Part shown: positions 8,737 to 17,468 of the stretch, piece after piece | Numbering within the stretch: the first letter of the stretch is position 1 | How the letters are laid out: each line of letters opens with the position of its first letter | Assembly (NCBI GenBank): GCA_963763575.1 | Contig: CAVXPD010000016.1 | Coordinates: 1 to 64,000 of the forward strand | From: Bog-473 sp963763575 | GTDB lineage: Bacteria; Actinomycetota; Acidimicrobiia; Acidimicrobiales; RAAP-2 | Length of the DNA: 64,000 nt | Direction: 5' to 3' | The notes under the pieces: model-generated | Told to the model about the DNA's origin: nothing | The model's database searches: none | What the model saw: the letters and a program-made list of their open reading frames with translations, nothing else | Program-made: the position numbers and the translations under genes

Positions 8737-8793
8737 ATGAACGCCATTGAGGCGAACGGCGTTACCAAGACATACGGCAACACTCGGGCGCTC
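8737..8793 (+). pseudogene. ABC transporter ATPase, N-terminal remnant
   Basis: ATG at 8737 opens MNAIEANGVTKTYGNTRAL, the standard first strand of an ABC ATP-binding subunit up to the aromatic A-loop (TYGNTRAL). After 19 codons the similarity stops abruptly and no Walker A motif follows. It lies head to head with the TetR remnant. Confidence 0.5.
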
Positions 8794-9145
8794 TGGAAGT
8801 ACACAGCAGTCATAAATCAGTCCGTCTTTCGTGTCCGGCTTGTTTCACCGATGCTGCACGCAGAAAGCTGCTGGGTCGTCAGCCCAGCGGGGGATATCGA
8901 TGCGGCTGCGACCTCAGGACGAGAAGCGCCAACCGTGTATCCGGCGTCCGGCAGGAGACGATTTGACGGGACCTCTGACCCGTTGAAACCGATCTCCGAA
9001 ATCCGGTTGGAATCAGGACACGATCGACACGATCGACAGCGTCGACCACCAGCCGCACCAGTTTGTGACCGTCCCTTCGCCAAGGAGCACCTCTGCACGC
9101 GATCCGGCCATCGAGCCCCTGTTCGTCGCAACGTAAGGTACGTGG
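8794..9145. other. intergenic scar after the lost efflux locus
   Basis: About 350 bases between the ABC remnant and the hydrolase gene. No gene, tRNA or strong hairpin was recognised. CGATCGACACGATCGAC near 9023 is a short local repeat. Confidence 0.3.
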
Positions 9146-10597
9146 ATGGGAGCTAATAACGGTATGACCGGGACTCCAGCTTCGTTCGAGGTCCTGGCGG
9201 GAACAGCAATCGACTTCATGCGGGACTACGACCTGACCGCCCTCGGCTACGAGGAGACCGAGTACATGGTAGAGGGCGAGGCAGTGTCCTACGACCTCGT
9301 CGGCGAGCGTGATGCGGACGGCCGATGGGAGGTCAGCCCGGGCGCAACGGCGGACTACCGGACACGGATTCTGGTTCGTCGCCCAATCAATCCGGACGTC
9401 TTCAGCGGCACCGTCGTCGTCGAGTGGCACAACGTCTCTGGTGGCGTTGACGTCGGGCCCGACTGGGCCTTCCTGCACCGCCATCTCACTAGGGCCGGGC
9501 ACGGCTGGGTCGGCGTGACGGCACAGAAGGCAGGCATCGACGGAGGCGGCATTTCCGAAGGGATCCATCTCAAGATCCTGGACTCGGACCGTTACGCGAC
9601 GCTCGAGCACCCAGGCGACGCCTGGTCCTTCGATATCTTCTCTCAGGTCGGCCAGTTGCTGCGACTACCAGCCGACGAAGGTCCTCTGGGACGCCTGACG
9701 GTCCGACACCTCGTGGCGGCCGGGGAGTCCCAAAGCGCCGCCTGCCTGGTGACGTATCTGAATGCCGTCGATCATCACGCGTCGGTTTTTGACGGCGCGT
9801 TTGTCCACGGTCGTCCAGGCACTGGGCTGGCCCTCAATGGCTCCCTCGCCGTTCAACGCATTCAAGAAGAAGGCTTCGAGCAGACCACGCGCTCCATCGC
9901 GGCCAAGGGCGAGCGCATCCGCGACGACGTTCGCATTCCGGTTCTCATCCTCCAGAGCGAGACTGATCTCGTGGTCCTGGGAGGTCGCCGTGCTGCCCAG
10001 GCCGACTCGGACAAGCTGCGCGTCTGGGAGATTGCCGGCGCGGCGCATGCTGACACCTACACGATCAGCGCAAGCCGTGTCGATGACGGAACAGTCTCGC
10101 CCGAACGCCTGGCTGAGCTGCTCCGGCCCACCCGGCACCTGATCACGGGGCCGACCGTCCAGCCGGTGAACGCTGGGCCTCAACAGCACTACGTCGCACA
10201 GGCAGCGTTGGACCACTTGGTGCATTGGATCACCGAGGGAACGCCTCCCCCATCGGGACCCCGCCTCGAGCTGGAGGAATCCGGCGAGAGCTATCAGACG
10301 AACGCAGACGGCAATGCGAAGGGCGGCATCCGCACCCCGTGGGTCGAGGCACCGACAGCAACTCTCTCAGGCCTCGGGCAGACGGGCGAAGCCTTCGCCG
10401 TACTGTTCGGCGTAACCGCGCCCTTCGACGACGACACGTTGGCCCGGCTCTACCCGAGGGGAAAGGAGGAGTATCTGGAGCGCTTCGAGTCGTCGCTCGA
10501 TGCCGCCATTACGAAAGGGTTCCTCCTCGCCGAGGATCGAGATGAAATCGTCGCCATCGGCACGGCTTCCTATCCATTGCTCCTAGCCGACGCGTAG
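9146..10597 (+). CDS. alpha/beta hydrolase-domain protein (PF20091 type)
   Basis: Predicted hydrolase of the large alpha/beta-hydrolase family found in actinobacteria, 483 residues, no signal peptide. The first third is beta-rich (TRILVRRPINPDVFSGTVVV, WHNVSGG, about 70-110). The nucleophile elbow is AAGESQSA (about 190-197, Ser in GESQS), followed by DGAFVHGRPG. Later VLILQSETD and a His-containing segment (AGAAHADTY) supply the remaining triad. Substrate is not readable. ATG at 9146 or ATG at 9164 (behind GGGAG) are both possible starts. It stands alone, downstream of a degraded locus and tail to tail with the FAD oxidoreductase. Confidence 0.88.
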   Translation: MGANNGMTGTPASFEVLAGTAIDFMRDYDLTALGYEETEYMVEGEAVSYDLVGERDADGRWEVSPGATADYRTRILVRRPINPDVFSGTVVVEWHNVSGGVDVGPDWAFLHRHLTRAGHGWVGVTAQKAGIDGGGISEGIHLKILDSDRYATLEHPGDAWSFDIFSQVGQLLRLPADEGPLGRLTVRHLVAAGESQSAACLVTYLNAVDHHASVFDGAFVHGRPGTGLALNGSLAVQRIQEEGFEQTTRSIAAKGERIRDDVRIPVLILQSETDLVVLGGRRAAQADSDKLRVWEIAGAAHADTYTISASRVDDGTVSPERLAELLRPTRHLITGPTVQPVNAGPQQHYVAQAALDHLVHWITEGTPPPSGPRLELEESGESYQTNADGNAKGGIRTPWVEAPTATLSGLGQTGEAFAVLFGVTAPFDDDTLARLYPRGKEEYLERFESSLDAAITKGFLLAEDRDEIVAIGTASYPLLLADA

Positions 10598-10855
10598 AGA
10601 CTTGCCACTTGGCGGCAGCCTCGGCATCGTGATGTTGGCCGAAACGGGACCCGCCCTAACAAGCCAGTCCCACGTACTGCGGTCGCCAGGACTCACGAGC
10701 ACAGCTCGCCGATTCGGAGGTGGCACAGTAACTCTCTGGGACGGTGCCGCCGAGTGTCACGAGCGCGACGCGTGTCGAGCCGCTCCCGGGCCTCGTCCTT
10801 AGGCTTGATTGCCCTCCTCTCGGTTGGGTGGGCTGTCCTTCGCGAGGACGCCGAC
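10598..10855. other. intergenic region, nothing recognised
   Basis: About 260 bases downstream of the hydrolase gene. No family motif, tRNA or clear terminator was seen. Confidence 0.3.
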
Positions 10856-11140
10856 CTATCGCACCCGAGAGAACGCCGGCGTGAACCCATTCACCAGCGC
10901 GTCGATCTCCGGGTCCGTCATGTTGGCGATCGCTTGTCGGGTCCTCGAGCGATGGTATGGCGCACACAGCGACTGATACCGGCCACGCGACTGACGCGCA
11001 GCGTCCGCCAGGCAATGCCAGCCGGGTTGACACTTCTATTACTGACGAGGTTGGCGACCGTTTGGGCATGCCGATCCGCCGCGAGCGCCAGAAGGGACTC
11101 GAAGGGCCGGGGGACCGGACTCCTCGGTCGCGTCGAGCAG
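10856..11140 (-). pseudogene. unidentified gene remnant in two frames
   Basis: Two protein-like pieces read on the minus strand in different frames. The first is RPFESLLALAADRHAQTVAN onward, up to a stop near 10918. It is followed, one frame over, by MTDPEIDALVNGFTPAFSRV ending at TAG 10856-10858. Composition (Leu/Ala helices, Asp-Pro-Glu start) looks coding, but no family is recognised. It directly follows the stop of the FAD oxidoreductase on the same strand, so it may be a broken downstream partner. Low certainty. Confidence 0.25.
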
Positions 11141-11152
11141 GCTATCGACCCT

Positions 11153-12799
11153 CTAGTAGTCGTCGTGCGTCGACGCCCGATAGCGTTGGCCAAGCGTGAA
11201 GCGCAATCTGTCAAGCAGCCGCGCGGGTGCGAAGACTGCCGGCTCATAAAGTGGCCACACCTCGCAGTGACGCGCGTTCGAGCCCGAGGCGGCGAGGATC
11301 CCGTTGACCGCCCGACGGGCGGCTTCATTGGCGCCTTCCATGGTCGCCAAGTCGGTGAACGTGCGGACATAGTCAGCAGCCAAGAACAGGTTCGGCACGC
11401 CAGTAGCGGCGTCTGGACGGTATTGCCACGATCCGGCCGTGTTGACCAGCAAGGGTTCCAGGTTGATGTCGGTCCGTATCCCGAGGGCTTTCCTTACCTC
11501 AGGGAACCGAACGTCCTCGTCAAGGAACCAGGACACCACATTGTCCTCAACTAAGGCCTGCGGGTCGGTCTGAGCGAGATGCGCCCGGAGCTGAGCGAGC
11601 ACGTCGGCAGCGATCTCCTCGCGCGTGCACTCCATGGCCGTCTTGCCTGAAAGAAGACCCGGGGTCTGCCACTCCGAGATATCGACGGATAAGACGCCTC
11701 GCACATCTCCTTGTCCGACGTCGGCCACCTTGAACTCGCTCCAGAATTGGCCCTGCGAGATCGAGGTGAGGGACCAGGGCGAATCGATGTAGATGACGTG
11801 TCCGTGGACGATGGGTACGTCCCGGCGGAGAAAAAATACGATGCCGTTCATCCAGCGGGTGACGAGGTGAGACAACTGGGCGAGCCGCGGATCCGTTTCC
11901 ATGATCGCGTGGTTCGAGAGGCGGTTCATATGCTCGACCGGGACCGCTGCGACGTACCAGTCCGCATCGACCCGTCTCTGACCTCTTGAATCGGAGACCA
12001 TGACGCCGCTGATTCGGCCTGCACGGATTTGCAGTTCATCGACCTGGACGCCAAGTTCGAAGTTGACTCCGAGGTGCTCCAAGTAGGCAAGCCACGGCGA
12101 GATCCACACATCGCTGGTCGGGCCGTTGAGCACCCGGTCGGTCTCTTTACCTGGAGTGGCCAGGTCGAAGAGGAGCTGTAGCAAGGTGTAGCCGCCGGTA
12201 CGGGCGCTCATTTCGCGTGCACGAGCAGCTACCAGGGTCCGGGTGAGTCCGTCGGCCATGAACTTCTGGTAAGCGACTGATCGGTGGGTCGCGCCCGAGA
12301 AATCCCACCAGCTCACCCTGTCCCACTCGTCGTAGCGGCGCTCCTGACAGCTGGTCAGGAGGATGAGAAGTCGGCTCGCGAAGTAGGCGAAGTCACCGGG
12401 AGAGAGCTGCGCAATGGGATGGAACGCGGTGTGGAGTATCAGTTGGAGGTCACGGACAGAATTTGGAAAGTGTGCGGGTAGCTTGACCGGCGGCGGGCCG
12501 CCTGACTGAGCGATCTCCATCTCCGTTGCTTCGCGGAGGTTGTCGAACACGCCATTGGCCTGTTTCTCGTAGGGAATACGCCGCATTGTGTCTGGGAGGT
12601 GCCGATAGAACCCGGGAAAGAACCGGAAACCGTGTTCAGCGGGGAGGCTTCCTCGACCAAGCGTGTTCGAGTGGGGAACCGGAAAGCTGCGCGCCTTTCC
12701 GCCCGGCTGGTCGCGAGCCTCCACCACCGTCACGGAGAAACCCCGCTCGGCGAGCTCCTGGGCGGCCGACATGCCGGCCACGCCACCACCAAGGACCAA
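11153..12799 (-). CDS. FAD-dependent amine oxidase/phytoene desaturase-like oxidoreductase
   Basis: Flavoprotein of the phytoene-desaturase / hydroxysqualene-dehydroxylase group, about 548 residues. The N-terminus has the dinucleotide-binding fold VLGGGVAGMSAAQELAERGF followed by VEARDQPGGKARS. The C-terminus has the second FAD-contact region LFLAADYVRTFTDLATMEGA. The middle is the usual substrate-binding domain. The first in-frame conventional start is TTG at 12799, which falls inside the beta-strand. An in-frame CTG at 12812-12814 lies nine bases after AGGAGG and would give LSNSVLVLGGGVAG, a more natural N-terminus, so an unusual CTG start is likely. No carotenoid or hopanoid genes are adjacent, so the substrate is open. 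Confidence 0.9.
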   Translation of the reverse strand: MVLGGGVAGMSAAQELAERGFSVTVVEARDQPGGKARSFPVPHSNTLGRGSLPAEHGFRFFPGFYRHLPDTMRRIPYEKQANGVFDNLREATEMEIAQSGGPPPVKLPAHFPNSVRDLQLILHTAFHPIAQLSPGDFAYFASRLLILLTSCQERRYDEWDRVSWWDFSGATHRSVAYQKFMADGLTRTLVAARAREMSARTGGYTLLQLLFDLATPGKETDRVLNGPTSDVWISPWLAYLEHLGVNFELGVQVDELQIRAGRISGVMVSDSRGQRRVDADWYVAAVPVEHMNRLSNHAIMETDPRLAQLSHLVTRWMNGIVFFLRRDVPIVHGHVIYIDSPWSLTSISQGQFWSEFKVADVGQGDVRGVLSVDISEWQTPGLLSGKTAMECTREEIAADVLAQLRAHLAQTDPQALVEDNVVSWFLDEDVRFPEVRKALGIRTDINLEPLLVNTAGSWQYRPDAATGVPNLFLAADYVRTFTDLATMEGANEAARRAVNGILAASGSNARHCEVWPLYEPAVFAPARLLDRLRFTLGQRYRASTHDDY

Positions 12800-12814
12800 G
12801 ACTGAGTTGCTCAG

Positions 12815-13091
12815 TTGGCGAGACCTCCTACTTGAGCTCTCCCCCCACGTACTCGACGTCGCGCTAGGAAACTGGCTTGCTGGCCCGGTGATCCGTCGAG
12901 CCAGGTTGTTCCTATTTCACCACTTTGCCGTTGCTGTTGCACGAAATGATCTCGATGCGGCAGTCGCACGCTGTTGGGGGAACGGCGCCGACGTTCTCAG
13001 CCGTGAAAGCCGAGAGCGCGACGACCCGACGCCACCTCGGGCCTGCCCGAGGTGGTCCCACTCCCCTCGACCACGGACGTAGTTTCTCTCC
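12815..13091. other. intergenic region between divergent genes
   Basis: About 280 bases between the FAD oxidoreductase (minus) and the PAP2 gene (plus), so it should hold both promoters. AGGAGG for the oxidoreductase lies at its edge. No distinct operator was recognised. Confidence 0.35.
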
Positions 13092-13730
13092 GTGCCGAAG
13101 GTCAGGCTCACGATCACGGCATCGATCTGCCTGCTGGCAACGGCGGCTTTGGCCGTGGCGGTCGCGCACGAAAGCGGCCCCTACGGATTCGAAGACCCCA
13201 CGCTCAATTGGCTGGGCCGGCGCTCGGCCCTCCATTCTTGGGCCGATCTCGCCGAGCTCCTCACCGCCCCGGCCGTGTTCGCCGCACTGGTCGTCGCGCT
13301 CGCCGTCGGCTGGCTCAAGCACGCCGTGTGGCGGATTCTCTTCTACGCTTTACTGGCCGTCGGGGCTCTGCTCATGAGCGAGCACGTCGCCAAGCCGTTG
13401 GTGCAGCGGACCTATTACGGCGAGCTCACCTTTCCCTCCGGCAGCGTCACCGCAGTCAGCGCGACGGCCCTGGCCCTTTGCTTCGCGCTCGGCCCACGTT
13501 TGGGCAGGCGAGCGCGCCACGTCGCTCTGGCGATCGGCGTTGCTTGGATTTTGCTGATCTCGCTGGCGGTGATCGGCGCTCATTGGCATACCCCTCTCGA
13601 CGCCGTCGGGTCGATCCTGTTGTCCGTCGGCATCGTCACCGCAGGCGCCGCCGTCTTCGAGTCGACCGGCACTCGAGGACTCCCTACTGGTGCCGGGCGC
13701 GCTCGAATTGGAAATCGGGCAGACAAGTGA
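13092..13730 (+). CDS. PAP2-like membrane phosphatase, catalytic motif altered
   Basis: Integral membrane protein of 212 residues with about five hydrophobic helices, resembling type-2 phosphatidic acid phosphatases. The three signature blocks are recognisable in order: KPLVQRTYY (the K-x6-RP block with RT instead of RP), FPSGSVTAV (normally PSGH, here Ser replaces His), and GAHWHTPLDAVGS (His and Asp kept, the usual SR missing). Loss of the PSGH histidine, which acts as the acid in catalysis, suggests changed or weak phosphatase activity. The start is GTG at 13092. It is a stand-alone gene after a divergent promoter region. Confidence 0.85.
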   Translation: MPKVRLTITASICLLATAALAVAVAHESGPYGFEDPTLNWLGRRSALHSWADLAELLTAPAVFAALVVALAVGWLKHAVWRILFYALLAVGALLMSEHVAKPLVQRTYYGELTFPSGSVTAVSATALALCFALGPRLGRRARHVALAIGVAWILLISLAVIGAHWHTPLDAVGSILLSVGIVTAGAAVFESTGTRGLPTGAGRARIGNRADK

Positions 13731-14272
13731 CCCAAGTGACCCAGCCCGTCTGACGTGCCTCGTCGGAGCGTCCTTGCACTGCGTCGATCAAGCTCGCTGC
13801 ACTCGTCCACGATCTTGTTGTTGACCAACCTTGGGCCTGATACTGCCGACAGCGGAAGGAACAGCGCTAGCTCGTTCGATTTCTCCGGAAGTATGACGGC
13901 GTCGCGTCCGGCGACGGGACTGGAACCAAGCCATTTCCGCTCCCGTCAAATGCTTGATCAACCCGAGAGGGTCGTTACCAGAGGGACGGTCGATCGACCG
14001 AACTCCTCATCGAGGTCATGCGCTCTCGGGTCTACCCAACTCCTGCAGAGTCTCCTTCTGGCCCGTGACACGGAGTGCAGAGCGGCGATCTGGCATCGAG
14101 CCTGGACCTAGCCTGGCAGTAAGACGACCGTCCGCTCCACCGACGTTCAGGGGGGTTACGCTGGGGAGAGCTTACGGACTCCGAAAGATGAGTGTGGGGA
14201 TCTCGCTCTGGTCATGCTCGGCATGCAGGGTGCGCGCTCTGTCTGATGGTGAACGTCCGGAAGGGGGTCATC
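13731..14272. other. long intergenic region
   Basis: About 540 bases with only short open frames, none with a recognisable motif. The 3' end holds GAAGGGGG, the ribosome binding site of the LapA-like gene. No tRNA, clear terminator or repeat was found. Confidence 0.3.
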
Positions 14273-14545
14273 ATGCCTGAACCGGATTCTGGTCCCAGTG
14301 CCAAGAACAGCCGGCGACTCGGCGGCGGAGCGATTGCATCTCTCGTCGGAGTTGGACTGCTTGTCATCTTCATCATCCAAAACACCGAGAAGATCCGATT
14401 TCACTTCTTGGTATGGCACTTCACTTGGCCCCTTTGGGTCTATACCCTCATCACGGCTGTCTTCGGGGCATTGATCTGGTTCGGACTTGGTGTCATGCGT
14501 CGCCACAGACGCCGCAAAGAGCGCCGCGAATATCGACGTGGGTAG
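14273..14545 (+). CDS. LapA-domain (DUF1049) small membrane protein
   Basis: A 90-residue inner-membrane protein with two hydrophobic helices. The first is ASLVGVGLLVIFIIQNTEKI with the hallmark FIIQN-x-E pattern of LapA/DUF1049. The second is LWVYTLITAVFGALIWFGLG, followed by a very basic tail (RRHRRRKERREYRRG). ATG 14273 follows GAAGGGGG at good spacing; the frame extends upstream but without a ribosome binding site. Family members are small membrane proteins, in some bacteria linked to lipopolysaccharide assembly; in actinobacteria the role is unknown. Confidence 0.85.
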   Translation: MPEPDSGPSAKNSRRLGGGAIASLVGVGLLVIFIIQNTEKIRFHFLVWHFTWPLWVYTLITAVFGALIWFGLGVMRRHRRRKERREYRRG

Positions 14546-14865
14546 TGCAGCACCGCCAGACCGATCTGCTGAACTTGGCCGATAGAAGATTCCATCCGTC
14601 GGGTCCGGTCTCGAGTTCGCGGACCGCGGCGAACACGAATTGAAGGGCGTTCCTGGGATGTGGAAGCTCTTTGCCGTCGAGGGATGAGCGAACCCGAGAA
14701 GAGCGGGATGTATCCATCACGTCGTTGCGGTCCATTCGTTTGCCTCACCGTTCAGTACGGGGACACGAGCGGAACACTGCGGCCACGAGCTCACGTTCCG
14801 TATCGGACCGCCAGGTGGCCCGTCTTGCGCTTGCCACAAGGCTGCAATCCTGCGATCCTGCGGGC
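14546..14865. other. intergenic region upstream of a PhyH gene
   Basis: About 320 bases. The downstream PhyH frame remains open across part of it (from about 14671), but the translated stretch is Arg/Ser-rich and not conserved-looking, so it is treated as leader. No operator was recognised. Confidence 0.35.
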
Positions 14866-15972
14866 ATGAGACCCGCTGACATGCAGGCTTCTGGCATCGA
14901 GGATGCTAACGCTCTCAGGTATCTCCTCCCCGACGGTGAAGCCGAGCTCCCGCTCTATCGCAGCCGGTACGGCGGGCTGTGGGTGGACCGGCGAGATGCG
15001 CACGACATCTTGGAGAGACGCCGAGCAAGCGGCGATGTGACCGATGCCGATGCGGACGTTCTGAAGCACTACATCGACCATGGATACGTGGTGTTTCCCA
15101 GGGCGATCAATGAGGCCGTGATCGACGAGTATCTCGCCTTGTTCGAAGCCGCATGGAATGCGACTCCCAGCATCGCCAACCTCCATTGGAACCGCCAAAT
15201 CGTTCCCATGGAGCGCAAGTACTATGACGAGGTCACGAAGGTCTGTGAACTGCATGGTTATTTCGAACATGCTGCAGAACTCATCTATCCGCCTCAGGTG
15301 TTGCGCTTCTTGACGCAGATCTTCGAGCGGCCGCCGGTGTGCTTTCAAACAATGACGATGCGGAAGGGTTCCGAAGAGAATTTGCATATCGACACGGGGC
15401 CGCTGACTCTCACGGAGCCGATGTCCATGGCTGCGTCGTGGGTGGCCCTCGAAGACGTCCAGCGCCGCTCCGGTGAATTCCAGTTCATCCCGGGGAGCCA
15501 TCGCCTTCCAGAACTGTTGCATCACGGGAGGGACAAGGGCCACAACGGTGACTTCGAGGAGTACCACAACATTCTCCAGACCACCCTTCGTATGAGCGAG
15601 GAGCGCGGGCTCAAGACCGAGACCTTCATGGCGAAGAAGGGAGATGTCCTGATCTGGCACGCCGACCTCATGCACGGCGGCGTCCAGATCGAGGACCAAC
15701 ATCGAACAAGAAAGAGCCTGGTTGCCCATTTCATGCCGCTCGGAGTGATGGCCACCTTCTACGACTTCACCAAGGTCGAGGCGAAGCCATACCGAGGAAT
15801 CAGTGGTTACCGCCTCGACACCAGCAATCTCACGGATGAGAACGACTCCGACTCGGACGGGCAAGGGCATTCCGGTCCGCTGAAATTGTGGAGACGATGG
15901 GTTCCTCTCTCGGTTCGCGGGCGGGTGCCGCCGTCATGGACGGACTGGGCCCGTCAGCACATCCCTCACTAG
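14866..15972 (+). CDS. phytanoyl-CoA dioxygenase family protein (PhyH 1)
   Basis: Predicted Fe(II)/2-oxoglutarate dioxygenase, 368 residues. The double-stranded beta-helix carries the metal motif H-x-D in LHIDTGPLT (about 173-175), the distal His in IWHADLMHGG, and an Arg for 2-oxoglutarate in RKSLVAHF. The N-terminal part has the PhyH opening HYIDHGYVVFPRAI. Family members hydroxylate small molecules, often lipids or natural products; the substrate is unknown here. ATG 14866 gives a compact N-terminus. It is longer than the three other PhyH genes in the window and clearly not a recent duplicate of them. Confidence 0.88.
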   Translation: MRPADMQASGIEDANALRYLLPDGEAELPLYRSRYGGLWVDRRDAHDILERRRASGDVTDADADVLKHYIDHGYVVFPRAINEAVIDEYLALFEAAWNATPSIANLHWNRQIVPMERKYYDEVTKVCELHGYFEHAAELIYPPQVLRFLTQIFERPPVCFQTMTMRKGSEENLHIDTGPLTLTEPMSMAASWVALEDVQRRSGEFQFIPGSHRLPELLHHGRDKGHNGDFEEYHNILQTTLRMSEERGLKTETFMAKKGDVLIWHADLMHGGVQIEDQHRTRKSLVAHFMPLGVMATFYDFTKVEAKPYRGISGYRLDTSNLTDENDSDSDGQGHSGPLKLWRRWVPLSVRGRVPPSWTDWARQHIPH

Positions 15973-16019
15973 CGCCCTCTTGCAGTGGTGCTCCGTCTTG
16001 TGCAACTGCTGATTGCCCA

Positions 16020-16348
16020 TCACCACACCCAGTAGCAGAACGCGGAAGCGGCAAAGAAAGGCAACGCGAAGGACACCACACCGATGCTGATGCTGGCTTT
16101 CTGATGACGTCTGAGGGACACGGGGTCGATCTCGGCCCCGGCCAAGAAGGTGGGCACGATCGAGCCCACGCCGGCGAGAAATGTTACGAAAGTGGCCTGT
16201 GTAATGTGCTCCTTGACGCCTGGGACTTTCGCAAAGATCGCTCCGATCACGATCTCGACGAGGGCCACCGGTATCGCGATTCGGATGCTGACCAGGCCGG
16301 CGAGCAGCGCCATCCCGACCCAGATCGCCGCCTCGTAGTAGATGTCAT
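16020..16348 (-). pseudogene. Na+/H+ antiporter (CPA2/KefB type), truncated and frameshifted
   Basis: N-terminal fragment of a cation/proton antiporter: IYYEAAIWVGMALLAGLVSI, then IPVALVEIVIGAIFA and TFLAGVGSIVPTFLAGAEID, the first membrane helices and discontinuous segment of the KefB family. Real members are about 400 residues; only about 108 remain before a TGA at 16020-16022. A GGAGGA ribosome binding site precedes ATG 16348-16346, but the frame from this ATG is wrong by one base. Reading MDIYYEAA needs one extra G after ATG. The gene is therefore broken at both ends. Confidence 0.7.
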
Positions 16349-16625
16349 CGCTTCCTCCTGAGCCTCGACCTGGAGGAGCGACGGAGCGGTTCGGGCAACC
16401 TCGCCCACCGGAGCTTCGTCCGGTTGGCCGCTTCGTACGAGGTCGCCAGCCGCGTTGCCGGGCTCTTTGCATAGAACGCCTGGACACCCGAACATCCGGG
16501 TCACCAGACGCCAGAGGTCGCTCGCTTGGCCGTCCTTTTGCCGCCGCAAGCTGTTTCTCGTTCGAACTCCAGCGTCACCGAGGTCTGTCTGCAATAGTTT
16601 CGGGGGGGACGTCTCGGAGGTTTCG

Positions 16626-17384
16626 ATGGCCACGTGCACGAGCTTTGACGGTACGAAGCTGTACTACGAGGAGCAGGGGACCGGAGCGCCCGTCGTCCTG
16701 CTCCATGGGCTGAGCGTCGACGTCGATGGAAACTGGAAGACGCCGGGCATTTGGTCTGCCCTGGTTGATCACGGCCACCGGGCGATCGGATTCGACGCCC
16801 GGGGTCATGGCCGGTCCGACAAGCCGCACGAGCCGTCCGCCTACGAAGACGATGCCATGGTGAGGGACGTCGGGACCATGCTCGACGAGCTGAACCTGGA
16901 AGAGACCGACGTCGTCGGCTACTCCATGGGGGCGTCGACGGCGCTGCAGTTCGCGGCGAGAGACAGCCGGTTGCGGCGGCTAGTGCTGGGCGGGATTGGC
17001 GGTGATCCGAAGGTGTGGGGAACGCCGGACGGGGAACGCGCCCTCATGGGGAAGCGCTGGCTTGCCGGGCTCGAGGCGAAGGATCCGGGCGCCATTGAGG
17101 ACCCGGTCGCGCGGCGGGCTCGCAAGGTCTTCGAGGCGCGCGGCAACGACCTTGAGGCGATCGCCGCCCTCTTGCGATCAGACCGGAGACATCTCTCGAG
17201 CGAGATGGCGTCCGCTGCGGTCACGGTTCCGACGCTGGTCGTATGCGGCGATCGCGATGCCTCCCCTACCGAGCTCGCGGCCGCGCTGCCCAACGCTGAG
17301 GCTCTCGTGCTCGAAGGCGACCACGAGAGCGTCGTCGGCAATCCAGAACTCGCTCAATCCATTGTGCGCTTTCTCGCCGACTGA
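16626..17384 (+). CDS. alpha/beta hydrolase
   Basis: Canonical 252-residue alpha/beta hydrolase. In order: strand and oxyanion loop VVLLHGLSVD, then IGFDARGHGRSDKP, nucleophile elbow VVGYSMGAS (Ser at about 98), acid in VVCGDRDASP, and His in LEGDHESVV. ATG 16626 sits seven bases after GGAGG; the frame extends upstream without support. Related proteins include haloperoxidase-like and lactone or ester hydrolases; a precise substrate cannot be given. It is monocistronic. Confidence 0.92.
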   Translation: MATCTSFDGTKLYYEEQGTGAPVVLLHGLSVDVDGNWKTPGIWSALVDHGHRAIGFDARGHGRSDKPHEPSAYEDDAMVRDVGTMLDELNLEETDVVGYSMGASTALQFAARDSRLRRLVLGGIGGDPKVWGTPDGERALMGKRWLAGLEAKDPGAIEDPVARRARKVFEARGNDLEAIAALLRSDRRHLSSEMASAAVTVPTLVVCGDRDASPTELAAALPNAEALVLEGDHESVVGNPELAQSIVRFLAD

Positions 17385-17468
17385 GTCCGGCGGAAGCCCG
17401 TGCGCGATACGTATTCCTATTGACGACACAAGCGGGGACACGACACCCCGGGCGTTGAATCGAATGGC

